From Arthonia radiata (Eukaryota > Ascomycota > Arthoniomycetes > Arthoniales > Arthoniaceae), in assembly GCA_002989075.1 (NCBI GenBank), contig PSQN01000001.1:372001-436000 (forward strand): a stretch of 64,000 nucleotides of DNA, in the 5' to 3' direction. This document shows positions 1 through 11,671 of this stretch, one piece after another. A model generated the notes under the pieces. That model was not told the DNA's origin. It was given only the letters and a program-made list of their open reading frames with translations, and ran no database searches. Position 1 is the first letter of the stretch, and each line of letters opens with the position of its first letter. A program made the translations under genes and the position numbers.

Positions 1-2
1 TC

Positions 3-812
3 TCAGCAATAGGCCTCGCATCATACATCTACATCGAAGAGCGCATCGCCAGCGAACCTATCATCCCCGTTCGCCTCCTCCTCGACCGTACTGTCGCCGC
101 CGCCTGCCTTAGCAACTGGTTCTCCAGCATGGCATTCTACTCATACCTTTATTACGCGCCCATTTACTTTGAAGTGCTCGGCTCCTCCTCCTCAGCCGCC
201 GGTGCACGTCTGATTCCTTCTTCCATCGGCGCCGCAGCAGGCAGTCTCGGCAGCGGCTTCGTGATGCGCGCGACAGGGCGTTACTACGCGCTCAACGCAG
301 TCTTCGTGTCCATCCTCGTTGCCAGCGCAGGGCTGAATCTAGTGGTCCTAAACGGTTCGAGCCCGGAGTGGCAGCCCTTCGCTGTGTTCGCGCTGGCAGG
401 CATGGGCTACGGTGCGCTGATCACTATCACCCTGCTGGCTTTGATCAGCGCCGTCGAGCATGAGCATCAAGCTGTCATCACCTCCGCGAGCTATGCGTTC
501 CGGAGTACGGGAGCCACGATTGGCATTAGTGTTTCCAGCGCCGCGTTTGCGAATTTGCTGAAGGTGCAGCTGTGGGAGCACATTGGCAATGAAAAGGACG
601 CGGCGGAGTGGATCGCGAAGTTACGCGATGATCTGGATGTGCTGAAGCATATGCCGGACGAGCTGAGGGAACGGGCGCTGCAGGCGGCGCTTGACGCACT
701 GAGAGGCGTGTGGTGGACGATATTGGGGATGTGCACCGTGGCGGCGGTGGTGAGTCTGGGTATGCGGGAGAATGTGCTGCACAAGAATCTGGCGAGGACG
801 AGGAGCCGATGA
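3..812 (+). CDS. MFS transporter, C-terminal part (14-TM DHA2 type)
   Basis: The frame is open from base 3, so the gene begins left of the window; 269 residues are visible. They hold the second half of a major facilitator: a charged cytoplasmic segment with EERIASEPIIPVRLL, then several hydrophobic helices, a small-residue-rich helix (GAAAGSLGSGF) and a final helix near residues 235-255, followed by a short basic tail (KNLARTRSR). The EPIIP-R-LL motif before a helix is typical of fungal 14-TM drug:H+ antiporters and of the Vba/Fnx1 vacuolar basic amino-acid exporters. The family is secure, the substrate is not. The likely site is the plasma or vacuolar membrane. An internal ATG at 129 lies mid-domain and is not a start. 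Confidence 0.85.
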   Translation, partial: SAIGLASYIYIEERIASEPIIPVRLLLDRTVAAACLSNWFSSMAFYSYLYYAPIYFEVLGSSSSAAGARLIPSSIGAAAGSLGSGFVMRATGRYYALNAVFVSILVASAGLNLVVLNGSSPEWQPFAVFALAGMGYGALITITLLALISAVEHEHQAVITSASYAFRSTGATIGISVSSAAFANLLKVQLWEHIGNEKDAAEWIAKLRDDLDVLKHMPDELRERALQAALDALRGVWWTILGMCTVAAVVSLGMRENVLHKNLARTRSR

Positions 813-1424
813 TGTAGGTTGGAGTTCTCGGATTTGATGGAATATAGAAGGCTGTGATTATACAGATATTTGCACATATGATCTTGGATCATCCTGCAAC
901 GCAAGATTAGGTCTGGAATCAATAAGAATTTCTTGTTTTTTCCAAGAGATTATGCGGAGCCACGGATAGTCACTCTCAAGTCACTCTCTCTTCTCACTCT
1001 CTCGATACGTCCGTACGGGCCCAGCACACTGCGACGCGACCACACGCGTAGAATGCCTCACATTCGAACATGTCTGTGCGGGTCCACGCGCTCTGTGACG
1101 CGTCTCGCAAGATTTCTCACTCTTTCGAGCCTGTGCGGGCTCTCGCACACTGCATTGCATATGCACAGCAACGATGTGAGGCGCATTACAGAGCTTCGGT
1201 GAGCCAAACACGACAAGAAAGAGAGTTGCGCCACATGGGAACAGAGTGTAACACGACCTTCGAGATGGCTACACATCTCGCTCTTTCGTCTCATCGCACG
1301 CTTGCGCAAGTGCACGATTCGTTTCTGCAAATGTCAACAAGACAAGGCTGACACATGAAATCGTCGCGATCACTCGTCCTCATCTAGCCTACGACGTTCT
1401 TGCCTGTAAAACCCGAGACAAGAG

Positions 1425-2600
1425 TGAAAGGATTGAAAATGCAGACAGCATTTGAGTATGCGTGCGTGCAAGGCTACGGCCCGCTCCCGCTGCCGAAGTG
1501 GAGACGCAGCCGGACGCTTTACCTCTTTTGGTGGTCGAGAAGCAGAAGTGAGGGAAGTGTGAGAGAGTGACTCTTTGAGCGCACACTCCAATCGACGAGG
1601 AGGAAAATTGAAAAAATATGTGTGCGAGTGTCGCAACGAGCATGTGAGGGTACAAGTGGTATCACGGAATGTACGCGACAACGGCGAAATATGTTTTCGA
1701 GTTGCGCGATTGATACTGTAAGAAGAGGTGGTTGACGGGCTGTAGGGGAGTTCACTCTCTCGTTGGCGATGGAAAGTCCTAGGTGATTAGATGTGGCTGT
1801 AGCATTGCACCTTGACAACTGTGGAGTGCCGGCGCGATGCTTGCAAGGCACATGCGTGATCGCTTGCGCCGGTCCCTCACCTTGCCGCGTCGAAACCGTC
1901 GCACAGCGCAAGGGTGAGTTGAGACGGAAGCAAGACAATTTGAGAGAGCGAACCAAAACAGTGAAATTGTTGTGCGTGCGTGGATGTAGTTTGCTCTAAT
2001 GCAGATCGACGGCCCGCCCCCGTAATGGAGCCACAATGACGCTTTACCGGATCAGGCGACAAAAGAGAACGACTTAAGAGAGTGACTCTCTTAACGCACA
2101 CTCAGATTACCGAAAGATCGAAAATTGCGTAGAAGTGCGCGCGCATGTCACAATTTGAGAGAGAAGGTGCGGCTGGTGTTGTAGGGCTTGCGCGACACGT
2201 GTAGAGTATCTCTAAGATTTGCGCCCGTCGACTGACTCACTCGGGTTTCGCTCTCTCTATGCTTCTGTCCGATCGTGGACTGTCGTCGTGTCACATATGG
2301 TCGCGCGGAGCATGGAGTACTTGCGCAGCCCGTGTGAACTGTCGGTTGGCCCGCAGTTACGGCTAAGCACATAGTAGCGCTTTTATAGCTTGCGCGCTGC
2401 GAGCGTGGGTATAAGGCGCACCAAAGACAATTTGAAAGAGCGAATCGATTGTGCGTGCGTGCGAACGGTAACGGCCCGCTCCCGAGGTGTGGAGAGGCGG
2501 TCATTGACGCTTTACCGGACTAGGCGACGAGAGAGAGTGTGACTTGGAGAGAGTGAATCATTTTGACGCACATCGGCATCTGAGAAGCTGTGCGAAACAG
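1425..2600 (+). repeat. Three degenerate direct copies of a ~0.5-kb unit
   Basis: The landmark cggcccgc(t/c)cccg recurs at about 1477, 2010 and 2472 (spacings about 533 and 462 bp). Each copy has the same order of motifs: a gacaa..gagcgaa or related segment, gtgcgtgcg(t), the cggcccgc landmark, acgctttacc(gga), a gagagagtga block, and acgcacac or acgcacat. Copies 2 and 3 are the most alike (gacaatttgagagagcgaa against gacaatttgaaagagcgaa). No open frame is shared by the copies, so this looks like non-coding tandem duplication or decayed repeat DNA. The family was not recognised. Confidence 0.65.
2074..2094. repeat. Perfect 21-bp palindrome
   Basis: Two 10-base arms (ttaagagagt / actctcttaa) flank a single g. 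The site sits in copy 2 of the 0.5-kb repeat. Copies 1 (about 1561-1576) and 3 (about 2552-2567) keep only the left arm (gagagagtga) with an imperfect right arm. It could be a protein-binding site or a remnant of an element end; nothing in the sequence decides which. Confidence 0.6.
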
Positions 2601-2674
2601 AGATGATGAGCTTTTGCGCAGTCTGTTACGTGACTCTCGATATCTACGGCTTGAACGCTGGTCTACTTACCACA

Positions 2675-5072
2675 TCACATCCGCCTGAACGTGTTACCAC
2701 TCGCACTTCTTCTATCCTGACCTCTCCTATGCGATCTCCCTTGCTCATTGTCGTCACCACGGTTGGCCTGTGGCCGTGGCTTCTGTCTATTGGACACAGT
2801 GAAGGTAATTTCCTTCTCGCCGACAGCGCTACCCCCTTTCTGAATGTTCCTTTGTCGCGCGCCATTTGCACCTTGTTGCGACATGCGCGCGCCAAAGGAC
2901 TCTGATGGTGTCGATACAGAACGAGCAGTCGAAGACGAGACGTGCATACGAGGTTCGTGCTTCTTGGGAGGTCGCTTGTCGGGCTTTGATTTCTGCTTTT
3001 TCTTGCCTATCGAGGCTTCATAGTCTTCTCGGACGCGGTCACGCTTTTCTGCTTGCTGCTTGTCCTCGTCTTCGTCGTCGTCATCACTCTCCACATCATC
3101 ATCGCTGGAGTCATGCCTAACATCATCAAGCTGCTCCTGCTCGACAGCTGTGAGACCTGAGCCCTTTGCAAGGCTTCTTTGATATTCCTTATTCTGCTGT
3201 TGGATCTTCGTACTGGCATTGAGCGCGCGGAACTCATTGCTCGCTTCATCTACGGCGTACTCCGGGTTCTTGAACAGCGCTGAGAAGCGATCATCAGAAA
3301 GCAGACCAGGTTGCTGCTGTACAGGCGCTTCTGCCTCAGGAGCTTCTTCTTCGTTCTCAGCGTCCAGGCGCGCTCGCTCAGCTGCTGCGTCATTCTCTCG
3401 AGCTTTCCGCATCGCACGCCGCGCCTTCTGCTGTTCATGCTTCTTCTGTCGCTCCATAAGCTTGTCAGCAAGTGCTTGGTTGACCTTCACGTTCAGCTTC
3501 TTGCTGCCACGGATGCGCGACTGTCTCTCCTTGTCGATGCGCTCACGTATCTGCTTTTCTCGTTCTTCGGCCCACACTTCTGGCTGAGCGACTAGACGCG
3601 CCTCTTCGTACAGATGCTGTTGCACAAAGTATCCATGCATGTACGGTCGCACCATTCCCGTCGTTCCTACCAAATGTGCCAGCCCCAGTGCTTCCAGCTG
3701 TGGCTGTGTGAGAAACTTGTAATTGTCGTAGACCTCGCCACCACGACCTAGATCGGTGTTCTCATAGGCATTGGGGTCGTTCGGATCTTCCGCCATCTCT
3801 TCCACCATGTTGTCTAGGAAAGAGCACCATCGTGGAGCTGGACCCAGAGACGGGATGAAGAAAGAATGCTGTTGTCGACCTTCATTCGCAGTCAGTAGCA
3901 TACCTGTATCCGGCACCCATTCAACACAGTTGAGGTCCACAGTAGGCTCGACAGCTGTCCAAGGCTCGCCCGTTCGTGCGTCCCACAGCTTAATGATGCG
4001 CTTGTCAGCGGAGAGAACTTTAGGCTCAGACGACAGTTGTGATGTCCGACTTGTGTTTGAGGTAAGGAATTTCAGAGTCTGCACGGGATATCCATAGCCA
4101 TGGTCTTTCTCGAGCATTGGTCGTGGCGAACGGAGATCGTAAAGATGGATGAGACCAGTGCTGGAGCCGGTGCCTAGCGTCAGTCCGGAAGGATGAAACT
4201 GCAGCGCGGTGATTTCAGTACGTGTAGGTGCGTCAATGGATTTCGTGATTGACTGTAGAGGGTCGACGGGCGGCGCGAGCAGAGCAGTACGCGTCTTTTG
4301 CCGTGGATCGAAGAACTCGACTGTGCCTCTTGAAGTTCCAAACGCCAGCAAGTTGTGCGACTCGTGCGCAATGGCAGCGCAGTTGACAGCGCCAGTCGCA
4401 ATCCCACCTTGAAGTGCGCCACCGCCTGCCGTATCGACGTCTTCGCCTCCAACCTCGACAGCGTAGCTTCTCATGAAGCGTCCGAGCTCGAGATTCAGAC
4501 GGAAGACTTCGCCGAGGCCATCAGCGCCCACTCCGACCGCGGGTACCAGCGCTTCTGCAGCGCGTTTGTCATATTTCAAATCACGGCCATAGCGTGGTAT
4601 TCGAGTGGTATGGTGGCGGCCGGAGGGGGTGTGAAACTCGAGAGAGCGATCGGTTTGAAGGTGCAAAGATTTTGTGTAGTCGGATGAAAGCAACTCAAAG
4701 GCATGATTCAGCGTGTCCGTGTGGTGTGTGTACGAGAGTGCGAGTTGCGCAGTAGAGTGCACATGTATTTGCGGCTTGTAGGTTCCTGGTAGGTGAGTCA
4801 AGTCAGTGGTGCGACTTCAGACGTGCAAAAGGGCATGGAGGATGCTGGGAGCTACCGGTACTGACAACCCAGTCGCCATCTTCACTGACGCGAATGCACT
4901 GGCTAGCCTCTTCAAATTCGAAGTCCTGAAGCAATTCGACGCGGCTAGCGTATTCTGGGTCGTTTTTCAAACTACGTTTTCGTTTGCGCGCAAGCCATTC
5001 TGGGAGCTGCCGTGAGGTGTTCGAGCCTGATATTGTATACACTGGGACACTAGATCGGTTCGTGAGCTTCAT
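2675..5072 (-). CDS. ENP2: Nucleolar protein 10 / Enp2 (WD40 + NUC153), 2 exons
   Basis: Exons are 5072-4856 and 4785-2675; a 70-bp intron (GTAGCT..ACCAG, branch CTGAC) splits one Gly codon, giving 775 aa. The ATG at 5072 opens MKLTNRSSVPVYTISG, the usual Enp2 start; longer in-frame upstream sequence lacks conservation. Order: N-terminal segment, WD40 repeats to about residue 400 (for example TGLIHLYDLRSPRP and IKLWDARTGEPW), a Lys/Arg/Glu coiled region, NUC153 near 570-600 (DDRFSALFKNPEYAVDEAS), an acidic stretch, and a basic tail ending NTFRRM. Enp2 is an essential part of the 90S pre-ribosome/SSU processome acting in 18S rRNA maturation in the nucleolus. It is divergent from MED13 across a 319-bp promoter. 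Confidence 0.93.
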
Positions 5073-5391
5073 TTGAAGACGACAGGCCTGCGCGTACAAT
5101 GTGAAAGTGGTTTGGAGAGCAATGACTTTGAGATTCGTGAGAGTGAATCTTGATGCCAAGATTACCGGACTTGATCATTCTACCGGCCGAGAGATGTCTT
5201 GGCACCTTGGTCAACGTGATGGTCGAGCGTCCACTTCGGCTGACCACGAAAGCCGCAACTCTGTATCTGATCGCTTACCTGCAACAGCCGACATTGTTTC
5301 TGACCGATAGAACCCATCAATGAAGTCGTCGAGAGCAGTCGCGTACTCGTACTTGCATCATCGTCGAGTCCCATAGCCTTGATCAAGCGAC
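5073..5391. promoter_or_regulatory. Shared promoter of ENP2 and MED13
   Basis: The 319 bp between the two divergent start codons must hold both promoters and 5' leaders. No TATA box or clear operator-like motif stands out. Confidence 0.6.
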
Positions 5392-8300
5392 ATGGAGTAT
5401 CTCCAGTCATGTCGCACCTCGATCTATGAAGTGGTATGTCCAGCCATCCTCCTTTCACCTATGCTTTCACCCTCTGATTGACTTCATTGGCATAAGATCG
5501 CATTCACAGCTGTCCATGTTCGCGTATACCGTCGGCAAGGCCATCCAGGAGAGCCTCGTTCTGCAGTCGAACGGTCTCTGGCATTAGCTCGGCTGCACCT
5601 CAACGAACATGGAGTATTTGCTGCCGTTGATGTCAACATGGGCAAGTTGCTGGTTTTCGCCCGGACGAGGCTCGAGTTGGAAGATCTTCTGAAGCCGTTT
5701 CACCGCCTGGTTGGAGCAAAGATCACGCTCGCATGTGGAAATGACCTCGTGTTTGATTGTGAGTTTTTCTTTTGCTTCTGCTGAGAGGCTGCCTGACGCA
5801 AGCCTTACAGTCGTGGATCAAAGAGATGTGAGCTTGCGCGAGGTTCTCCCCGGCTCTCAGAACGAGCAAGGTGACATCGCTCATCAGGTCAGTCCAGGCT
5901 GGCAAAGGTTCCGCAGTACCATTGTCACCGCCGTTCAGGACTTTGTGCTATCTCACATTCGCCGTTCGTGTGAAGTCGTGCAGCTCGACCGCTACTCATT
6001 TGTGCTGTTCGAGACTGGGGCGTTCGATGCATCGAATTTGAGCTCAACGCCGTATGCGTCGCAATCAAGGCTGCACCTGTTGACAGTGAACGCCGATTTT
6101 GTGATGAGCGGGAAAGTCCTTGTTTACCTCAGGACCGTCCCAATCATTGCTTTGCACGCGGCCGGGCGAACGGGCTTGGACGAAGCCCCCAACGTGAATG
6201 TCGTCTTGATACCTTCGCAATTTCGAGGGACGGTCTGTAGTCGCAATCGTTCGCTCAAAGGATCTACGTCAGCAAGATTACGCTGCCTGGTCTCCGAATG
6301 GTTCTCGCGCAAGCTGGTGCAGTGTCCGGAGGTTGCTAGCGAAACAGGGTGGATTGACGTCGTTGTTGATGCAGAAAATACTTCTCCTGCTGGAGAGACT
6401 GTCTATCGAAACTCAACAGCGCCGATATGCATCCCCTGGCCCCAAAGATGCGTCCTGGTTTCGAAAGAAGATGATTCGCACTCTTCCCCCGAAAAGATTC
6501 ACTCCTTTCTCTCAAATGAGCCGGATATCTTCCGCCTAGCGATCGAGATGAGAGACAGTTGGCCTAGAGGGAACGCAACTGCGACAATCAGTCGCGAGGA
6601 GTCTTTTGAATATCCTGAAATCCCGGCGGAGGTCCGTCACGATCTTCCAGGCGCAAGTGCGATTTCCTCACCAGACACGATCATGCGAGATGCAGCGACA
6701 GAGGCGCAACAGGCTGCGTTGTACCCGACGCCTTCAGATGGTCTCGCGAGTCACCAAACACCAGCGAGCTTCGCGCAGGACAGTCCCTTCGCTGTCTCGA
6801 GCCAAAACCAAGAACAGCAAACTACTGCAGGGGCAACAGAGAATCCAGAGCCAGGAGGAGAGGCTCGTTCCATAACCTCGCTTACGCGGGATAGACAACA
6901 ACAGAAAAATGATGATTCAAGCCGCTCACCAAAGCCGCGCATCGTTTCGGACGATGAATCTGACTTCTTTGATGAACCTAAGAAGGAGTTTCACGTGGCC
7001 CAACGCCACAAACATGTTGGGAGCTCACCCGAGAATCCAAGTAAATTACCTGCGCTTGGCCAAACTAGCAGTGCGGACGAGCTCGACGATGAGAAAATCG
7101 CCGAGGAAGCTTCGAAAAATCGTGCTGCTCACGATCGCAGCACTACGGACAGTGATAATGCAATGGACTACACCATGGAATTGGCAGCTCCAACACCAAA
7201 GTCTACGAGTGCACAAGCTTGGAGAAATAGCAGTCAACAAAACGCAGTCGCACGTTCTTCCAGGATAGAGAAGCTAAACTTGAAGTATGCTGAAAGTGGC
7301 GCTTTCCACGCAGCGCCTGACAAAAAAACACTCTACCCTCTCAAAGGCAGCAGATCGCCTTCTCAGCAAGTACCTCGTGTTGGTCTTCCTTCAGACAGCT
7401 CAAGTGATGTTGAGACCGACGTCTCTGAGTCCTCGAGTGATGCCGCATCTCCAATTGATGGCTCTACCTCAGAGTGCCACGAGTCGACTAGAGTTAATGG
7501 CGCAAGTGACTCCATAGATCCAGTCTCAAATGATGACGAAGCCGTCCGCAAGGTTAAGGAGCTCCTTGAAGCGCAGACACATGCACAAGACTCCTCGGTG
7601 GCGTCATTGTTTTCGAGCAAGGTATGTAGAGCCACGTTTACGATCAGAGAGCAAAGACAGAAGCGATTCTCGTCCTGCGACACACTACATTGAAGAAGGC
7701 ATACGCTGACGGACAGGCAGGCAGCTGATGCGACCTGGCAGCGCTCACAGTGGCTCTTCGACGGGCTAGGCTCTGACGAATGTATCGATATCGTCCAGGA
7801 TTTAGTAAAACATATCGTCCCTGCTCGCGCCTCCCAAAAACATGACGCAGAGCCCTCCTTGCCCTTGAGCAGACTTCAAAAGGTCACTTCTGAGACGCAT
7901 CAATTGGACCTCCTCGCTTTGGCCCTACCATCCCGAGACAGCAAAACCATGCCATCAGCGAGTCTGCCCGAGCTCTCTCCTAAGTCGAAGAGAAAGGAGC
8001 AAGAAGTCCGAGCTCAGCTGCGACAAGCTCTTGGGCAGATCGAAGCACCCCATGTGCGTGTGCAAAGGCATGGCGTCATATACAGCATGCTACCAACGGC
8101 AGTGCAGTTTAGTGAGAGTCTCGGTCTAAGTCCAGTCAGTGGACCCAAGAATGTAACTATTTTCTGTGTCTCACCACTACAGCGCGGTTCAACCGAAGGT
8201 ATAGGACTGTTTCACGATATCATGGAGGATGCTTACATTTCACGTCAACTCGGTACCTATCGCCGTGGTCAGATCGATGGCGAGGGTGCCGCAGCCGGGC

Positions 8301-9649
8301 ATGTACCAGTCCTCAAGTTGGCTCAATCATCCAGCTTTGAAGATACAGGCATGCAATACAACCAGGCATGCGAGGTGCTAGGTGCGAAGCTAGCAAGCAG
8401 CACATACAAGGAAGCCTCGGTGGTCGTCTTTCTGGTCGACGTATGCAACACTCAGCTATCAAGCCTTGCCCTGAGCACAAGCTTTCATCGCTTGATGCAA
8501 CTCGTAAAGTCTTCATGTCCAAGTTGCACGAGAATAGGAGTCTCGGAAGGCAGATGTCACAGTGACATTCAGTCTATAATAATCCCTAGCTCCTATGTCA
8601 ACAACGACATCAGCGTCTCGCTGCCAGCTCTGTCGCCCTCTAACCGTCATCAATTGGCTTGTCAGGTGTACAATTCGGTTGGACAAGTTATCGCGGACTC
8701 AGGACCTTTCGAGCACTTGATAGACACAAACCCGGCAATAGAGCTTGATATCGACTTACCGGCTTCCATACCATTCGAGCTCTCTTCTCAACCACCGCAG
8801 CATCTATTCGAGCAAGATACATGGCTCCACGTCGCCTATACCTTTCATCGTCCAAAGAATTGGCTCGTTGCCTGTTGGACAGACAGCGCCGGTCGATACC
8901 AAGCCCACCGCACCTATCCACTAAAGCACCTGCAGCTTTCTACAATCTTCGAAGAAATCTGGCAGTCGACTCTCGCCGTCCTACAGAACGAAGTTGGTCG
9001 TGCAATCCGATGGCGGGTCTGCCTAGCCAAAGTCGGCTGCTTCCAAGCGGACGAAATCAAAACATGGGCTGAAGTCATCCGCGACCAGCCGCATGACGTC
9101 TCCATCTACCTCCTCGCTGTCGAACCCCAGCCAAAGTTCACCATCGATATCACGGATATCCCATCTCGCACATCTCACGCCACGCCCAAAGCCTTCGTCG
9201 CCGACAACTTCCGCTCGCCTGCCGCTTCTACACCCACCCCCGCTTCTGACGCTACAGCATCCGAAGCAGACCATAACGCCCGTCTCGTCGACATTACAGA
9301 CCAGACATGGAGTCTCTTCCTCTCGTTTCAGCCGAACACCGCTGACAGCCCGTCCATCTATCTGCCCTCACTGCTGAGTGCATTACTCATCAAGCGGCGG
9401 TCTGAGCGCGATACTGATCCACCGGTAGTGATGCAGGTGAATCTTATGAAAGTCATGCTCGGGTTGCAGCAACAGAAGAGAGGTGCGCCAGGGTTGAAGG
9501 ACGTGATGCAGCAAGTTTTGAAGACGTATGCTGGACTAGGTCTGCTAGCGAGACTGAGAGGACTGGAAGGGAAAGAGAGCGTGCGGCCGTTGCACGTGGG
9601 CTATGTGGAGAGCGCGGTGGAGGGGTTGGAAGAGATGCTGGAGTTGTAG
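5392..9649 (+). CDS. MED13: Mediator kinase-module subunit Med13 (Ssn2/Srb9), 4 exons
   Basis: Exons 5392-5433, 5497-5758, 5811-7621 and 7721-9649 (introns 63, 52 and 99 bp) give 1347 aa. The 14-residue first exon (MEYLQSCRTSIYEV) joins IAFTAVHVRVYRR, matching the Med13 N-terminal domain, which continues through HGVFAAVDVNMGKLLVFAR and LTLACGNDLVFD-like sequence. Residues about 330-690 are Ser/Asp-rich and disordered. Exon 4 holds the conserved C-terminal MID/PIWI-like domain, with EDAYISRQLGTYRRG and NWLVACWTDSAGRY as landmarks. Med13 links the CDK8 kinase module to core Mediator and mostly represses transcription in the nucleus. The first acceptor (cataag at 5496) is the only one in phase with the GTATGT donor, and it is the least certain junction. 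Confidence 0.9.
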
Positions 9650-10303
9650 GACGAGGGCTGCGTGCGGTCTTAGAGGGCGCGAAGAGCGGCCAGGACTGTG
9701 CTTCGGAGACGCTCCATCGATGATGCCCGACCTCGCCGCTCCTCCCTCGCTTGGACAGCCCTGGCACCACTGTAGTAGAACTCATCTCAGGAGTTCAAAA
9801 AGTCGGCCTGTGGCAAATCACCTCACTGGCAGCCTCACATCTCAGCGATCGACGGTGAACCACGCGTACACCCGCCTTTGCCTCCCGTTAGTGCATCGTT
9901 TGTGCCTGACCCGGACTTCATCCTTTTCCATTGCTTCGAGGCATTGTGAGCGGCATTGAGAGACAAGACTGACGAATCCAGTGAAAGAACAGTTTTCGAG
10001 CAACGGGAAGCACCAGAGAATGGAGGAAAGATTGTTGTTATTAAGCTTTCAAAGCCATGTTGATACACCGTCTATCTCTCTAGAATCGAATACAATCATG
10101 ATACAAGGCCGTTATACAGTGTCGTAAACCTACAGCCCATGCCGGTACAATGTAGGGATACAGTACTGTACATCGCATCCATACCATAACCAGATCACAC
10201 CATTGCTGAACAGATGTGGCCTTTATACCGCCGAAACGCCTTGCTAAACATTCTTGAACCCCATCTTTCCCTCACTCCACTCCATGATTCAAATTGTGTC
10301 CAC
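9650..10303. other. Convergent spacer, MED13 / hypothetical gene
   Basis: The 654 bp between two convergent stop codons are probably 3' UTRs and terminators. Only short, unconserved frames are present. Confidence 0.5.
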
Positions 10304-11671
10304 TCACGACCTCTTCCCGCCCGGCCGCCTGACCTCAACATTGGCAAAGCCCCGCGAGGTGTAAACGCTACCCTCGCTGCTGGAGCTCCGTCCGCTGTCT
10401 GATGACTTCTCGCCGCCCGAGCTGCTCGGCCGCGCCCGCTGCTGGTCCCGCTCTTCCTTCAGCAGGCTGAGTGTTGGCACCTGCGTCCGGCTAGGGCTGC
10501 GCGTCAGTGTCGCCGCCAGCGGACTCGGTCGGAAGGGTGTCGAGCTGGAGTACTTGTACGAGCTGGGCGGCGTCGGTCCGCTGAGTGATGCGCGACGGCT
10601 GGGGAAGCAGTTGCTGGGGCCGTCGGTGAGGGAGCGCCGTCGGAAGGGTAATGTGGTGGGCGGATACGTCGCTGAAGATTTTGGGGCGTTATAGGTTGCG
10701 TTTTCCTTCGTGACGGTTATCTTCGGGATGTCGGTTTGAAGGGCTGAGGCAAATGGACGGGTCTGAGGTGCCGAAGGCGCGGAGGAGCGGCGGGGGATTA
10801 TGTCGATGGGTTTCGAACGGACGGGGCTTGAAGATGAGGATGAGGAGGTGGTGGAGGGTGAAGATGAGGAACGCCGCAGTGGAAGCTCGGACTCGTGGTA
10901 TGAGCGCGTGGTGGCGCGTGAAGCGCGGGGTGGTGACCGTTGGCGTGGCTCGTGGTCACTCGCTGGGGATGAGGAGCGATAGTATCTTCGGCTGTGTCTG
11001 CGTTCTTCCTTTCGTGATGAACGATCAGGGCTAGGATTGCGTGCCCGCTGCTGTTCACGCTGTTTGCTCTCGTCCTCACGATCGACAAAGAGCTTCTTCT
11101 CGGGCCTTCGGCGCGCTTTGACGATACGCTCGACGGCGCGAAGGAGACTACGGACTTGGACATATTGGCGGGGGAGCTCGACGCGCGTGAGGTCGCATGC
11201 GCCAAGGTCTGAGACGGCGAAGATGTCTTGGCCGTCGCATTTGCTATAAATTATCTGGGCGACTGTAGCGCCTTGCTCTTGGCCGGTGGGGCAGAGTGAC
11301 TTGTTCTCTTTGTGTACGGCGTATGGATTGAAGCAGTCTCGGCAAGCGCGCGCATGTTGTTCGAAGTGATACAGCGGCCATAGCTCCGCGTTATTGAGAG
11401 GTCGCGACATGGAGGTCACTGGCGATTCCGTGGAAGGGAAGCTGACTTTACGGGTGGGCGGTGAAGAGGCGCCGGAGGATATTGGTGACGAGGGTGTACT
11501 TGAGTTGCGCGAAGACGGGGGTGATGCGCTGTCTGAAGCGCTGGGAAAGGCTTCCGGGGAGGTGGTGAGAGTGAGGTATCCATCGTCGAGTGGCTGCTTT
11601 TGCTCAGTCTCGGGGATGGGCGTGAGAGGCGATGCGTCGCGGTCGGCGAGGATAGACGTAAATTGTGGCAT
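10304..11671 (-). CDS. Ser/Arg-rich protein with a Cys-containing conserved core, unknown function
   Basis: From the ATG at 11671 (MPQFTSILADRDAS) the protein is 455 aa; the frame stays open upstream to 11935, so a start there or an upstream exon is possible. A low-complexity Pro/Ser/Thr N-terminus precedes a compact core of about 105 residues that looks folded: NNAELWPLYHFEQHARACRDC, a third Cys about 16 residues on, then DIFAVSDLGACDLTRVELPR and a basic helix (SLLRAVERIVKARRR). The spacing of ACRDC and the later Cys hints at metal binding but matches no family I can name. The remainder is Ser/Arg/Pro-rich and disordered. The predicted location is nuclear or cytosolic, on composition only. 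Confidence 0.7.
   Translation of the reverse strand: MPQFTSILADRDASPLTPIPETEQKQPLDDGYLTLTTSPEAFPSASDSASPPSSRNSSTPSSPISSGASSPPTRKVSFPSTESPVTSMSRPLNNAELWPLYHFEQHARACRDCFNPYAVHKENKSLCPTGQEQGATVAQIIYSKCDGQDIFAVSDLGACDLTRVELPRQYVQVRSLLRAVERIVKARRRPEKKLFVDREDESKQREQQRARNPSPDRSSRKEERRHSRRYYRSSSPASDHEPRQRSPPRASRATTRSYHESELPLRRSSSSPSTTSSSSSSSPVRSKPIDIIPRRSSAPSAPQTRPFASALQTDIPKITVTKENATYNAPKSSATYPPTTLPFRRRSLTDGPSNCFPSRRASLSGPTPPSSYKYSSSTPFRPSPLAATLTRSPSRTQVPTLSLLKEERDQQRARPSSSGGEKSSDSGRSSSSEGSVYTSRGFANVEVRRPGGKRS

Larger units (their letters stand above)
813..2674. repeat. Repeat-rich gene-free spacer
   Basis: About 1.86 kb between the MFS stop and the NOL10 stop holds no convincing gene; short frames on both strands are Arg/Ser/His-rich and overlap each other. 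Bases 993-1180 contain three diverged units of about 60 bp, starting near 993, 1058 and 1117, each opening with tcac..tcga and carrying a gtgcggg core. Bases about 1430-2600 contain three diverged copies of a unit of about 460-530 bp (next entry). The DNA is rich in gagagagtga and gtgcgtgcg motifs and is not AT-rich, unlike the transposon island at the other end. Confidence 0.7.

Noticed and set aside
350-366. ggttcgagcc, resembling a tRNA B box
   Set aside because: It lies inside the MFS coding frame, with no A box, acceptor stem or T-tail around it.
348-922. Two minus-strand frames within and after the MFS gene
   Set aside because: They mirror the MFS coding frame and its 3' end, with no domain or start context.
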